In this document: positions 56,433 to 64,000 of the stretch, piece after piece
Layout: each line of letters starts with the position of its first letter
Position numbering within the stretch: position 1 is the stretch's first letter
Source: Thermomonas flagellata
Lineage (GTDB): Bacteria > Pseudomonadota > Gammaproteobacteria > Xanthomonadales > Xanthomonadaceae
Assembly: GCF_022419185.1 (NCBI RefSeq)
Contig: NZ_JAJOZK010000002.1
Span: forward strand, 1 to 64,000
Reading direction: 5' to 3'
Length of the DNA: 64,000 nt
Translations under genes and position numbers: made by a program
Notes under the pieces: model-generated
Told to the model about the DNA's origin: nothing
The model's database searches: none
Seen by the model: only the letters and a program-made list of their open reading frames with translations

Positions 56433-57785
56433 TTACTCCGCCGGCGGCAGCGCCGGGTCGGCGGCCACGTCCACCTCGCGCAGGCTGCGCTCGATCGCGC
56501 GGGTGCGCACGCCGGTCTGCTCCAGCTGGCGGCTGGCCTGGTCGAGCTTGGCCTTGACGTTGTCGAGCACGTCGCCGAACTTGCCGAACTCGGTCTTGGC
56601 CTTCTCCAGGATCCGCCATACCTCGGCCGAGCGCTGCTCGATCGCCACCGTGCGGAAGCCGATCTGCAGGCTGGTCAGCAGCGCCAGCAGGGTGGTCGGG
56701 CCGGCCAGGGTGATGCGGTGCTCGCGCTGCATCGCCTCGAACAGCCCGGGCCGGCGCAGCACCTCCGCGTATAGCCCCTCGCTGGGCAGGAACATCACCG
56801 CGAACTCGGTGGTGTGCGGGGTGGCGACGTATTTGCGGATCTCGCGCGCCTGCAGCCGCACCGCGCGCTCCAGCGCCTCGCCGGCGGCGCGCACCGCCTC
56901 GCCGTCCGCGCGCTCCTGTGCGTCCAGCAGGCGCTCGTAGTCCTCGCGCGGGAACTTGGCGTCGATCGGCAGCCACACCGGACCGCCGCCACCGGTGCCG
57001 GGGAAGCGCACCGCGAACTCGACCCGGCGGTTGCTGCCGGGCACGGTCTCCACGTTGGCGGCGTACTGCTCCGGCGCGAATACCTGCTCCAGCAGCGCCG
57101 CCAACTGCACCTCGCCGAACACGCCGCGCGACTTCACGTTGGTCAGCACCCGCTGCAGGCCGCCGACGTCGGCCGCCAGCTTGCCCATCTCGCCCAGGCC
57201 CTGGTGCACCTGCGCCAGCATCCGCTGCACGCTGGCGAAGCTCTCGGTCAGGCGGGTCTCCAGGGTGGCATGCAGCTTCTCGTCCACGGTGGCGCGCATC
57301 TGTTCGAGCTTGCGCGCGTTGTCCTCGCGCATGCCGGTGAGCTGCTGCTCGAGGGTGGCGCGCAGCTCGCCCAGGCGCGCCTCGTTGCGCTGGGTGAGCT
57401 CGCGCAGGCCGGCCGCCAGCGCCTCGGCATGGCGCTGCTGCTGCTGTGCCAGTTCCTGGCGCGCGGCGCGCGCATCCTCGACCAGCGCCGCGCGCAGCGC
57501 CTCGAGGCGGGCATCGGTGCGCGCGGTCAGTTCGTCCAGGCGCGCGTCGGTGCCGGTCGCCACCGCCTGCAGCTGCAGGCCGAAGCCGTCGATGCGCTGG
57601 GCCTGCTGCAGGGCCAGACTGTCCAGCCGCCCGCGCAGGTCCTCGCGGGCGTCCTGCGCGTGCGCGCGCAGAGCCTGCGCCAGCGTGTCCTGTTGGCGGC
57701 GCGGGCCGCGCAGCAGCAATGCCAGTGCCACCAGCAGCAGCGCGGCATTCAAAATGAGCAGGACGATCGCGGCGGTAGTCGGCAT
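56433..57785 (-). CDS. rmuC: DNA recombination protein RmuC
   Basis: A 450-residue protein with an N-terminal membrane helix (4-26), a coiled-coil of about 170 residues rich in Gln/Glu/Arg, and the RmuC nuclease-like domain. The domain shows KSRGVFGEVQLAALLEQV, LPIDAKFPREDYERLLDA and FLPSEGLYAEVL. RmuC limits inversions at repeats in E. coli. Location near rlmI and the VIT gene is not informative. Confidence 0.93.
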   Translation of the reverse strand: MPTTAAIVLLILNAALLLVALALLLRGPRRQQDTLAQALRAHAQDAREDLRGRLDSLALQQAQRIDGFGLQLQAVATGTDARLDELTARTDARLEALRAALVEDARAARQELAQQQQRHAEALAAGLRELTQRNEARLGELRATLEQQLTGMREDNARKLEQMRATVDEKLHATLETRLTESFASVQRMLAQVHQGLGEMGKLAADVGGLQRVLTNVKSRGVFGEVQLAALLEQVFAPEQYAANVETVPGSNRRVEFAVRFPGTGGGGPVWLPIDAKFPREDYERLLDAQERADGEAVRAAGEALERAVRLQAREIRKYVATPHTTEFAVMFLPSEGLYAEVLRRPGLFEAMQREHRITLAGPTTLLALLTSLQIGFRTVAIEQRSAEVWRILEKAKTEFGKFGDVLDNVKAKLDQASRQLEQTGVRTRAIERSLREVDVAADPALPPAE

Positions 57786-57826
57786 CGTGGCAGTGTAGCC
57801 AGCGGCGGTCGCAGCGGCAGCGACGC

Positions 57827-58531
57827 TCAGCCGACCGCGACCCCGAACAGGCGCCCGATGCCGGCGGTCACCGCCAGCGCCAGCGCGCCCCACAGCAGCA
57901 CCCGCCCGGCGCCGCGCCAGCCGTTGCCGCCGGCGATGCGCTCGGCCAGGTAGCCCATCAGCAGCAGCAGGAGCAGGGTGGCCGGCACGATCGCGGACGC
58001 CAGGCTGGCGGCCGGCCAGCGCCACGCCAGCAGCACCGGCGGCAGCGCGCCGGCGGTGAATGCCGCGGCCGAGGCCAGCGCGGCCTGCACCGGGCGCGCG
58101 CGCAAGCGGTCGTGGATGCCCAGCTCGTCGCGCAGGTGGGCGTCGAGGCCGTCGTGCGCGGTCAGCTGCTCGGCCACCTGGCGCGCCAGCGCCGGCGCTA
58201 CCCCGCGCTGCACGTAGATCTGGGTCAGTTCCTCGAGCTCGGCCTCCGGATGCTCGTCCAGCGCGCGCGCTTCGATCCGCGCATCCGCCGCCTCCGCATC
58301 CGCCTGCGAGCTGACCGAGACGAATTCGCCGGCGGCCATCGACAGCGCGCCGGCCGCCATCCCGGCCAGGCCCGCAAGCAGGATCGCGTCCGCATGCGCG
58401 CGCGCGCTGGCCATGCCGAGCACCAGGCTGGCGGTCGAGATCAGGCCGTCGTTGGCGCCCAGCACCGCCGCGCGCAGCCAGCCGCCGTGCTGGCTGCGAT
58501 GCGGCTCGGCGTGCGGATGCGGGATGTGCAT
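57827..58531 (-). CDS. VIT1/CCC1 family metal transporter
   Basis: Inner-membrane transporter of 234 residues. The first helix LRAAVLGANDGLISTASLVLG is diagnostic of the VIT family, followed by GMAAGALSMAAGEFVSVSSQ with the conserved Glu. A charged cytoplasmic hairpin and three C-terminal helices complete five segments. Relatives move iron or manganese out of the cytosol. The ATG at 58531 has GGAGG upstream; it lies 17 bases after rlmI. Confidence 0.9.
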   Translation of the reverse strand: MHIPHPHAEPHRSQHGGWLRAAVLGANDGLISTASLVLGMASARAHADAILLAGLAGMAAGALSMAAGEFVSVSSQADAEAADARIEARALDEHPEAELEELTQIYVQRGVAPALARQVAEQLTAHDGLDAHLRDELGIHDRLRARPVQAALASAAAFTAGALPPVLLAWRWPAASLASAIVPATLLLLLLMGYLAERIAGGNGWRGAGRVLLWGALALAVTAGIGRLFGVAVG

Positions 58532-58548
58532 GCGGCCTCCGGCGGGAG

Positions 58549-59718
58549 TCAGTCGAGCACGCGGCAGAATACTGCCTTCAGGTAGCGCGATTCCGGCACC
58601 TGCGCCAGCCACGGGTGGTCCGGGCCGGCACCGGCGACCTTCAGCACCTGCACCTTGCGGCCGGCGTAGAACGCGGCGCGGCGCAGCATGTCGAGGAACT
58701 GCTCCTCGCTGACCAGGCCGGTGCAGCTGAAGGTGGCGAACAACCCGCCGGGCCTCACCACCCCCAGCGCCAGCTTGTTCATGTCGAGGTACTTCTTGAG
58801 CGCGGCGATCACCTGCTCGCGGTCACGGGTCATCTTCGCCGGGTCCAGCACCACCAGGTCGAAGCGCTCGCCGTTGGCGGCCGCATCGCGCAGCCACGGG
58901 AAGATGTCGGCCTGCACGAAACGCGGGCGCACCTGGTTGAGCTGTGCGTTCTCGCGCGCGATCGCGATCACCGCCGGGTCGATGTCCACCCCGACCACTT
59001 CGGCCGCGCCGGCCACCGCCGCGTGCACCGCGAAGCCGCCGGTGTTGCAGCACAGGTCCAGCACCCGCCGGCCGGCGGCCTGTGCCGCGACCCAGCGCCG
59101 GTTCTCGCGCTGGTCGGCGAAGAAGCCCGTCTTGTGCGCGCCGGCCGGATCCGCGCGGAAGCGCACGCCGTACTCCTGCACCAGCGCCGGCGCAGTGCCC
59201 TGGGTGTCCTTGTAGTCGAAGCTCTCCTGCTTCTGCACGTGCTCGTCGGCGAAGCTGTGGAAGCGGCAGCCGGGGAAGTGCGCGCGCAGGGCGTCGAAGA
59301 TGATGCTGCGGTGGCGCCAGGCGCCGGCGCTGAAGAACTCGACCACCAAGAGGTCGTCGTAGCGGTCCACCACCAGCCCGCTGAGGCCGTCGCCCTCGCT
59401 GTGGACCACGCGCCAGGCGGTGGAGACTTCGTCGAGCCGCAGGATGTCGCGGCGCAGGCGCACCGCCTCGCCGATCTTGCGCGCGAACCAGGCGGCGTCC
59501 ACCGCCACGTCGGGGTCGCGCTCGAGCAGGCGCACGGCGATCCGCGAGTGGCCGTTGTAGAAGCCGCGCCCGACGAACGCGCCATCCACCCCGACCACCT
59601 CGACGATGCTGCCGGGCTTGGGCCGCTGCGCGGGCTTCTCGACCAGGCGCTGGAAGATCCACGGGTGGGTGGAGTTCCAGGCGTTCTTCAGCCGGATCAC
59701 GGGCAGGGCGTCGGTCAT
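58549..59718 (-). CDS. rlmI: 23S rRNA (cytosine-C5)-methyltransferase RlmI type
   Basis: SAM-dependent rRNA methyltransferase of 389 residues. A PUA-like N-terminal domain (1-75, KNAWNSTHPWIFQRLVEKPA) precedes the EEHEA-type hairpin and the Rossmann domain. Motifs are VLDLCCNTGGFA, VGVDIDPAVIA, VVLDPAKMTRDREQ and the FSCTGLVSEEQF catalytic region. RlmI methylates C1962 in E. coli. The ATG is at 59718, upstream of a VIT gene. Confidence 0.92.
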   Translation of the reverse strand: MTDALPVIRLKNAWNSTHPWIFQRLVEKPAQRPKPGSIVEVVGVDGAFVGRGFYNGHSRIAVRLLERDPDVAVDAAWFARKIGEAVRLRRDILRLDEVSTAWRVVHSEGDGLSGLVVDRYDDLLVVEFFSAGAWRHRSIIFDALRAHFPGCRFHSFADEHVQKQESFDYKDTQGTAPALVQEYGVRFRADPAGAHKTGFFADQRENRRWVAAQAAGRRVLDLCCNTGGFAVHAAVAGAAEVVGVDIDPAVIAIARENAQLNQVRPRFVQADIFPWLRDAAANGERFDLVVLDPAKMTRDREQVIAALKKYLDMNKLALGVVRPGGLFATFSCTGLVSEEQFLDMLRRAAFYAGRKVQVLKVAGAGPDHPWLAQVPESRYLKAVFCRVLD

Positions 59719-59770
59719 CGGGCGCGGGGGTGGCGGGCGTAGGCGCGGGTGGGCTATTCTCGCGCAACCC

Positions 59771-59899
59771 GAAGGGGAGTAACTCCGCGCGCGGCGGTCG
59801 TCATGACGGGCCGGCATCCAGGCGATGCCGCCCCGGCCCCGCGGCAGGCCGCCGGCCTGCGAGTGAGACCTTCGCCTGCCGGCGAAGCGTGTCCCCTTC
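59771..59899 (+). ncRNA. yybP-ykoY manganese riboswitch
   Basis: The leader of the TerC gene carries the class hallmarks: GGGGAGTA at 59774-59781, the GTCGTCATGACG segment around 59797-59808, and the GAGTGAGACC region near 59860-59870. A perfect 8-base P1 stem closes it (59771-59778 with 59892-59899). These riboswitches sense Mn2+ and commonly control TerC/Alx and MntP. The ribosome site of the gene is 45 bases past P1, so translational control is plausible. Confidence 0.9.
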
Positions 59900-59953
59900 C
59901 TCCATGCCCGCGCATGGTCGCGCCCGCCGGCATCCCCAACGACGAGGATGCCC

Positions 59954-60916
59954 ATGGAGACGATCGGTTCCCCCCTGCTGTGGACGGTGTTCGCCGGCGT
60001 GGTGCTGCTGGCGCTCTTGGCCGACCTGGTGCTGATGCGCCACGGCGGGCCGCACAAGGTGAGCTTCAAGGAGGCGGCGTGGTGGAGCACGGGCTGGGTC
60101 GCGCTGGCGCTGGCCTTCAACGCCTGGCTGTGGTGGCACGCTGGGCAGCGCTTCGGCGCCGCGGAAGGCGAGCGCATCGGCATGGAGTTCTTGACCGGCT
60201 ACCTGGTCGAGAAGGCGCTGGCGGTCGACAACATCTTCGTGTTCCTGATGCTGTTCGGCTACTTCGCGGTGCCGGAGCTGCAGCGCCAGCGCGCGCTGGT
60301 GATCGGCATCATCGGCGCGATCGTGCTGCGCGCGCTGCTGATCTTCGCCGGCGCGCTGCTGCTGGCGAAATTCCACTGGATCCTCTACCTGTTCGGCGCC
60401 TTCCTGCTGTTCACCGGGGTGAAGATGTGGCGCGCGGCCGGCGAGGAGCCCGACCTCGACCGCAACCCGGTGCTGCGCTGGCTGACCGCGCACGTGCCGT
60501 TCGTGCGCCGCTACGTGGGCAGCGCGCTGTGGATCGGCCGCGGCAGCCGGCGCAAGTTCACCCCGCTGTTCATCGTGATCGCGATGATCGGCATCACCGA
60601 CGTGATCTTCGCGGTGGATTCGATCCCGGCGATCTTCGCCATCACCGCCGATCCGTTCATCGTGCTGACCAGCAACGTGTTCGCGGTGCTGGGCCTGCGC
60701 GCGATGTTCTTCCTGCTGCAGGGCATGGCCGACCGCTTCCACCTGCTGCCCTACGGCCTGGCGCTGGTGCTGGTGTTCATCGGCGCCAAGATGCTGCTGG
60801 TGGACCTGTACAAGCCGCCGGTGCTGCTGGCGCTGGGCGTGGTGGCGGCGATCATCGGCACCACCATTGCCCTGAGCCTGCGCTTCCCGCCGGCCACGCG
60901 CTGCCCTCCCGGCTGA
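59954..60916 (+). CDS. TerC/Alx family membrane protein
   Basis: A 320-residue inner-membrane protein with about nine helices. Family motifs are EKALAVDNIFVFLMLFGYF and TDVIFAVDSIPAIFAIT, with the paired Asp residues likely to bind a cation, and TSNVFAVLGLRAMFFLL. TerC-type proteins help load or export manganese to protect and mature exported proteins. The ATG at 59954 is chosen for its GAGGA site 5 to 6 bases before; an ATG at 59948 has none at a proper distance. A Mn riboswitch precedes it. Confidence 0.94.
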   Translation: METIGSPLLWTVFAGVVLLALLADLVLMRHGGPHKVSFKEAAWWSTGWVALALAFNAWLWWHAGQRFGAAEGERIGMEFLTGYLVEKALAVDNIFVFLMLFGYFAVPELQRQRALVIGIIGAIVLRALLIFAGALLLAKFHWILYLFGAFLLFTGVKMWRAAGEEPDLDRNPVLRWLTAHVPFVRRYVGSALWIGRGSRRKFTPLFIVIAMIGITDVIFAVDSIPAIFAITADPFIVLTSNVFAVLGLRAMFFLLQGMADRFHLLPYGLALVLVFIGAKMLLVDLYKPPVLLALGVVAAIIGTTIALSLRFPPATRCPPG

Positions 60917-60971
60917 GGGCAGCGGCGCGCCGGCGCCTTGCGTCGGCGCCGACGCCCCCCACTTCGCTGCA

Positions 60972-61745
60972 ATGGATCAGCCCGACCTGCCCGCCGTCCA
61001 ACGCGACCGCCGCCGCCTGCGCCGCGCCGTGCTCGCCAGCGGCGGGTTCGTCCTCCTGCTCGGGGCCTGCTTCCTCGCCCAGCAGGCGTTCGACCCGACT
61101 GCGCTGACGGTGACCCCCGGCCGCCGCGCCGGCCTGCTCGGCGTGCTCACCGCACCGCTGCTGCACGGCTCGCCGGCGCACCTGCTGGCGAATGCGAGCG
61201 CGCTGCTGCTGCTCGGCACTCTGGCGCTGGTCGCCTACCCGCGCGCGAGCGTGCGCGCGCTGCCGCTGCTGTGGCTGGGCTCCGGCCTCGGGGCGTGGGC
61301 GCTGGGCGAGCCCGGCAGCCACCACCTCGGCGCCAGCGGGCTGACCCACGGCCTGCTGTTCCTGCTGTTCACGCTCGGGCTGCTGCGCCGCGACCGCGCC
61401 GCGCTGGCGGCGGCGATGCTGGCCTTCGCCTTCTACGGCGGGATGCTGCTGACCGTGCTGCCGCGCGAACCGGGGGTGTCCTGGCAGTCGCACCTGGGCG
61501 GCGCACTGGCCGGGATCCTCGCCGCACTCCTGTTCCGCCGCAGCGACCCGCCGCCCGTGCGCGCGCCCTACAGCTGGGAGCTGGAGGAGCAGCAGGCCGC
61601 GGCCGCGCGCGAACACGCCGCCGCGGACGCTGCGCAGTTCGAACCGCCCGCGCCGGCCGACGTGCCGGTGCTGTGGCAACGCCCCACGCCACCGGCGCAA
61701 GCAGGGGAGCGCAAGGTAGTGCCGCTGCGGCGGCCGCGGGAGTGA
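60972..61745 (+). CDS. Rhomboid family intramembrane serine protease
   Basis: A 257-residue membrane protease. The dyad is Ser122 in GASGLTHG and His174 in SWQSHLGGALAG; the HGSPAHLLANASALLL segment gives the usual His/Asn of the second helix. Six helices are followed by a 60-residue cytoplasmic, Gln/Ala-rich tail. Substrates are unknown. It follows the TerC gene by 55 bases and may be co-transcribed. Confidence 0.9.
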   Translation: MDQPDLPAVQRDRRRLRRAVLASGGFVLLLGACFLAQQAFDPTALTVTPGRRAGLLGVLTAPLLHGSPAHLLANASALLLLGTLALVAYPRASVRALPLLWLGSGLGAWALGEPGSHHLGASGLTHGLLFLLFTLGLLRRDRAALAAAMLAFAFYGGMLLTVLPREPGVSWQSHLGGALAGILAALLFRRSDPPPVRAPYSWELEEQQAAAAREHAAADAAQFEPPAPADVPVLWQRPTPPAQAGERKVVPLRRPRE

Positions 61746-61852
61746 GCCGCGGCCCGGCGCCTCGCCCTGGCCTGGCAGTGTCGAGAGCACCCACGGCAAA
61801 TCGGCCGCTCCGCATGGTCTGACACATCTGTGCCGCGAGCGGCCTGCCGAGC

Positions 61853-61881
61853 TTGGTCCTCGCGGCAGCAATCACTATGAT
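61853..61881 (+). promoter_or_regulatory. Sigma-70 promoter of the outer-membrane barrel gene
   Basis: TTGGTC (61853-61858), 17 bases, TATGAT (61876-61881). Good hexamers at ideal spacing, 51 bases upstream of the ATG. It is one of few standard promoters recognisable in this GC-rich DNA. Confidence 0.75.
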
Positions 61882-61887
61882 GCACGC

Positions 61888-61905
61888 CCCGCCAGGACAG
61901 GCGGG
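61888..61905 (+). other. Stem-loop at the predicted 5' end of the barrel mRNA
   Basis: A perfect 6-base GC stem (61888-61893 with 61900-61905, 6-base loop) begins at the expected transcription start. A 5'-terminal stem of this kind protects ompA mRNA in E. coli. Confidence 0.5.
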
Positions 61906-61932
61906 ATCGACCATCACAAAAGGAGTTACAAC

Positions 61933-62490
61933 ATGAAGAAGTCCCTGATGGCAGCCGCCGCCCTGATGCTGTGCGGACTGTCGGCCTCGGCCACCGCCGG
62001 CGATGGGTTCGTCCGCGCCGAGGTCGGCCAGAGCAAGGTCAAGGCGATCCTGGAGGACGTCGGCAGCTCGCATGACAAGGACACGGCGTATTCCCTGCGC
62101 GGCGGCTACTGGTTCAATCCGAACTTCGCTGCGGAAGCCAGCTACAGCCACTTCTACGACCGCCCCCTGTTCAAGGACGGTCAGGGCCGCGCGGACGGCA
62201 AGCTGTCTGCCATCGGTCTTGGCATGATCGCCAAGGAGCACGCCACCGAAACCGATCTCGGGTTTTTCGTGCAGCTGCGCGCCGGTATCGCCCGCAGCAA
62301 GTTCTCGATCCGGTCCACGCAAGGCAACGACAGCGAGACTTCCAACCGGCCCTACTATGGCATCGGCGCCGGCTACGACTTCAGCAAGACCTTCGGCGTC
62401 AGCCTGAATTACGACCACAACCGGGCGTCTGTTGGCGCACTGCGCCTGCGCACCAACACCCTTTCGCTGGGCCTGGAAGCCCGCTTCTGA
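61933..62490 (+). CDS. Outer-membrane beta-barrel protein
   Basis: A 185-residue small barrel: signal peptide 1-22 (ending ATAG), then alternating strands such as FVRAEVGQSKVKAIL, YSLRGGYWFNPNFAAEASYSHF and GIGAGYDFSKTFGVSLNYDH, and a C-terminal Phe (LGLEARF). It belongs to the OmpA-like/opacity porin superfamily of eight-stranded barrels; the specific role is unknown. AAAGGAG lies 8 bases before the ATG. Strong promoter, ribosome site and terminator suggest high expression. Its base composition is less GC-rich than neighbours. Confidence 0.88.
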   Translation: MKKSLMAAAALMLCGLSASATAGDGFVRAEVGQSKVKAILEDVGSSHDKDTAYSLRGGYWFNPNFAAEASYSHFYDRPLFKDGQGRADGKLSAIGLGMIAKEHATETDLGFFVQLRAGIARSKFSIRSTQGNDSETSNRPYYGIGAGYDFSKTFGVSLNYDHNRASVGALRLRTNTLSLGLEARF

Positions 62491-62516
62491 TCCTGTTGCC
62501 GCTGACCCGGCCACAA

Positions 62517-62548
62517 GCGCCACCGCCACCGCAAGGTGGCGGTGGCGC
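62517..62548 (+). terminator. Hairpin after the barrel gene
   Basis: A perfect 14-base stem (62517-62530 with 62535-62548) capped by a GCAA (GNRA) tetraloop, 26 bases past the stop. No U-tract follows. Confidence 0.7.
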
Positions 62549-62611
62549 CATGGGATCGGCCGATTCCATGCCGTGCCCGCATGAATGCCAAACGCGGTAG
62601 CCAGCACACCC

Positions 62612-62642
62612 CGCACACGCGCTGCTCGCCCGCGCGTGTGCG
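62612..62642 (-). terminator. Hairpin after the TonB-dependent receptor gene
   Basis: A perfect 10-base inverted repeat (62612-62621 with 62633-62642, 11-base loop) 15 bases past the receptor stop on the minus strand. No U-tract. Confidence 0.45.
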
Positions 62643-62657
62643 CGGGCCCCGCGCCGG

Positions 62658-64000
62658 TCAGAACTTGACGCTCAGCTGCACGCCCCAGATACGCGGCTCG
62701 TTGAGCATCCCGGTCAGGTTGTTGAAGTCGATCCCGGAGGTGGCGTACATCGTGTTGGTGATGTTGCGCCCGAACAGCGCCAGCTCGCGCTGGCCGTCCT
62801 GCCAGCTGTAGCCGACGCGCAGGCCGCCCTCGACCATCGGCCGGCTGCGGAACGACACCGACTCGTACAGGAAGAAGTTGGCCGAACTCTTGTAGGCCCA
62901 GTCGGTGAGCACGTACAGCTCGCCGCCGGCGAGCGGCACGCCGTAGCGCGCGGTCATGTTGGCCACGTACTTGGGCGCCTGCGGCAGCGGGTTGCCGTCG
63001 AGCAGGAAGGTGCCCGGGCGCGCCGGGTCCGGGTTGGCCGGGTCGCGCACGCCGCACAGGTCGAGCACGCAGCCGAACACCGCCAGGGTCGGGTCCTGGA
63101 TGCGGGTGTCGTTGAGGCTGGCGCCGGCGGTCACGTACAGCGCGTCGGTCAGCTGCGCCTCGAGGTCCAGCTCCAGGCCCTGGCCGCGCGCGCGGCGCGC
63201 GTTGACCAGGCGGGCGACGTTGGCGTCGCCGCCGACCGCGGTCAGCTGCAGGTCGCGCACCTGGTAGTGGAACGCGGCCAGGCCCAGGCGCACGCGGTTG
63301 TCCCACAGCTGGCTCTTCAGGCCCAGTTCGAGCGAGCGCACCTTCTCCGAGTCGGCGACCGTCACCAGTTGGCTGGCCGGCAGGCTGGCGTCGGCGAACA
63401 GCAGCCGGCCCTGCACGCTGGGCGCGCGGAAGCCGGTCGCCACCCGCAGGTAGACGTTGGTCGCCGGGCTGAGCTGGTACAGCGCGCTGGCGTCGCCGCT
63501 GAGGTTGCTGCCGCGCGGGCTGACGTGGATCGGCGCGATCGGCGGGCCGAACGGCCCGGTCACCCGCTGCGCGGTGAAGTCCTTGCTGTCGCGGGTGTAG
63601 CGCAACCCGCCGCGCAGCTTGAGCGCCGCGGTCAGGTCGTAGTCGCCGGAGGCGAACACCGCCCACGCGGTATTGTCCTGGCGCTGGGTGGCATAGCCGG
63701 TCTGCGGGCCGCCGAAGCCGTCGTAGGAGAAGCTGTCGATGCGGATGCGCTCGTTGAACCAGAACGCGCCGGCCTGCCAGTCGAAGCGGCCCCAGTCGTT
63801 GGATTCGACCCGCACCTCCTGGCTGAGCTGGCGGTGGTACGGCAGGCCGTCGGCGGATTCCGCCGGGAACAGCGCCTGCCCCGGCAGCAGCGGCGGGAAC
63901 ACGTACACCGAGCCGCCGTCGATGTCGCCGCGGCTGTAGACCTTGACGTGCTCGTAGCCGGAGATGGCGTGCACGGTCACCCGCCCGAGGTCCCATTGCA
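62658..64000 (-). CDS. TonB-dependent receptor, N-terminal part outside window
   Basis: The last 447 residues of an outer-membrane TonB-dependent receptor; the gene continues past the right edge. Only the beta-barrel is seen: strands such as VTVHAISGYEHVKVYSRGD, WQAGAFWFNERIRIDSFSYD, LRGGLRYTRDSKDF and NVYLRVATGFRAPSVQG, a VRSLELGLKSQLWDNRVRLG segment, and the closing EPRIWGVQLSVKF with terminal Phe. A Cys pair in an outer loop (FGCVLDLCG) may form a disulfide. The plug and TonB box are not visible, so the ligand cannot be named. Confidence 0.9.
   Translation of the reverse strand, partial: QWDLGRVTVHAISGYEHVKVYSRGDIDGGSVYVFPPLLPGQALFPAESADGLPYHRQLSQEVRVESNDWGRFDWQAGAFWFNERIRIDSFSYDGFGGPQTGYATQRQDNTAWAVFASGDYDLTAALKLRGGLRYTRDSKDFTAQRVTGPFGPPIAPIHVSPRGSNLSGDASALYQLSPATNVYLRVATGFRAPSVQGRLLFADASLPASQLVTVADSEKVRSLELGLKSQLWDNRVRLGLAAFHYQVRDLQLTAVGGDANVARLVNARRARGQGLELDLEAQLTDALYVTAGASLNDTRIQDPTLAVFGCVLDLCGVRDPANPDPARPGTFLLDGNPLPQAPKYVANMTARYGVPLAGGELYVLTDWAYKSSANFFLYESVSFRSRPMVEGGLRVGYSWQDGQRELALFGRNITNTMYATSGIDFNNLTGMLNEPRIWGVQLSVKF

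Overview
The window is GC-rich chromosomal DNA (about 70% or more by eye) from a gammaproteobacterium, most likely the family Xanthomonadaceae (Lysobacteraceae). Pointers are the copLAB copper operon with its CopL leader protein, the rhlB/trxA/rho block, a TorF-type porin beside glnK-amtB, periplasmic superoxide dismutases, and a Rho with a long Ala/Pro/Arg-rich N-terminal extension. Genus cannot be decided from sequence alone. I support 54 protein genes: 51 complete, two cut by the window edges (rhlB at the left, a TonB-dependent receptor at the right) and one with an internal frameshift. I see no tRNA, rRNA, CRISPR array, IS element or prophage. Genes are tightly packed, often with 4-base stop/start overlaps, and no gene-free stretch exceeds about 220 bases.

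Layout. 1-3.9 kb: rhlB divergent from trxA-rho. 4-5.6 kb: a stand-alone LigD-type polymerase behind a frameshifted TonB-domain gene. 5.8-11.1 kb: a KefC-like antiporter, then a large membrane-anchored ankyrin protein coupled to ycgL. 11.3-15.8 kb: an S9 peptidase facing a fadI thiolase-Mrr endonuclease pair. 15.9-18.2 kb: an unknown gene and two convergent superoxide dismutases. 18.3-29.8 kb: a nitrogen-control region (ntrB-ntrC, TorF porin-glnK-amtB, glnA) that also holds a Thermus/Rickettsia-type isocitrate dehydrogenase with its divergent HTH regulator, a DUF6671 protein, an AmpD-type amidase and a sulfotransferase. 29.8-41.7 kb: uppP, a META lipoprotein, a coupled plsC-hydrolase-YbhB set, a thioesterase, a sixA-phospholipase D pair, a lone ParA ATPase, and a hybrid histidine kinase paired with a REC-EAL regulator. 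41.8-48.3 kb: a giant indolepyruvate oxidoreductase and an M61 peptidase divergent from an I78 inhibitor. 48.3-55.7 kb: two MFS transporters, folE, and copL-copA-copB. 55.8-64 kb: a lipoprotein, rmuC, a VIT-type transporter, rlmI, a Mn-riboswitch-controlled TerC/Alx protein, a rhomboid protease, an outer-membrane barrel, and the receptor fragment.

The clearest functional theme is nitrogen assimilation. A perfect sigma-54 promoter and NtrC dyads lie in front of glnA, and another NtrC dyad covers the ntrB start codon, so sensor, regulator, signalling protein, ammonium channel and glutamine synthetase probably form one regulated set. A second theme is metal and redox handling: copLAB, the Mn riboswitch with TerC, the VIT-type transporter and two exported superoxide dismutases. 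The most unusual single element is a 300-base array of twenty 15-base repeats inside copB. It encodes a His/Met-bearing pentapeptide tract that can grow or shrink without breaking frame.
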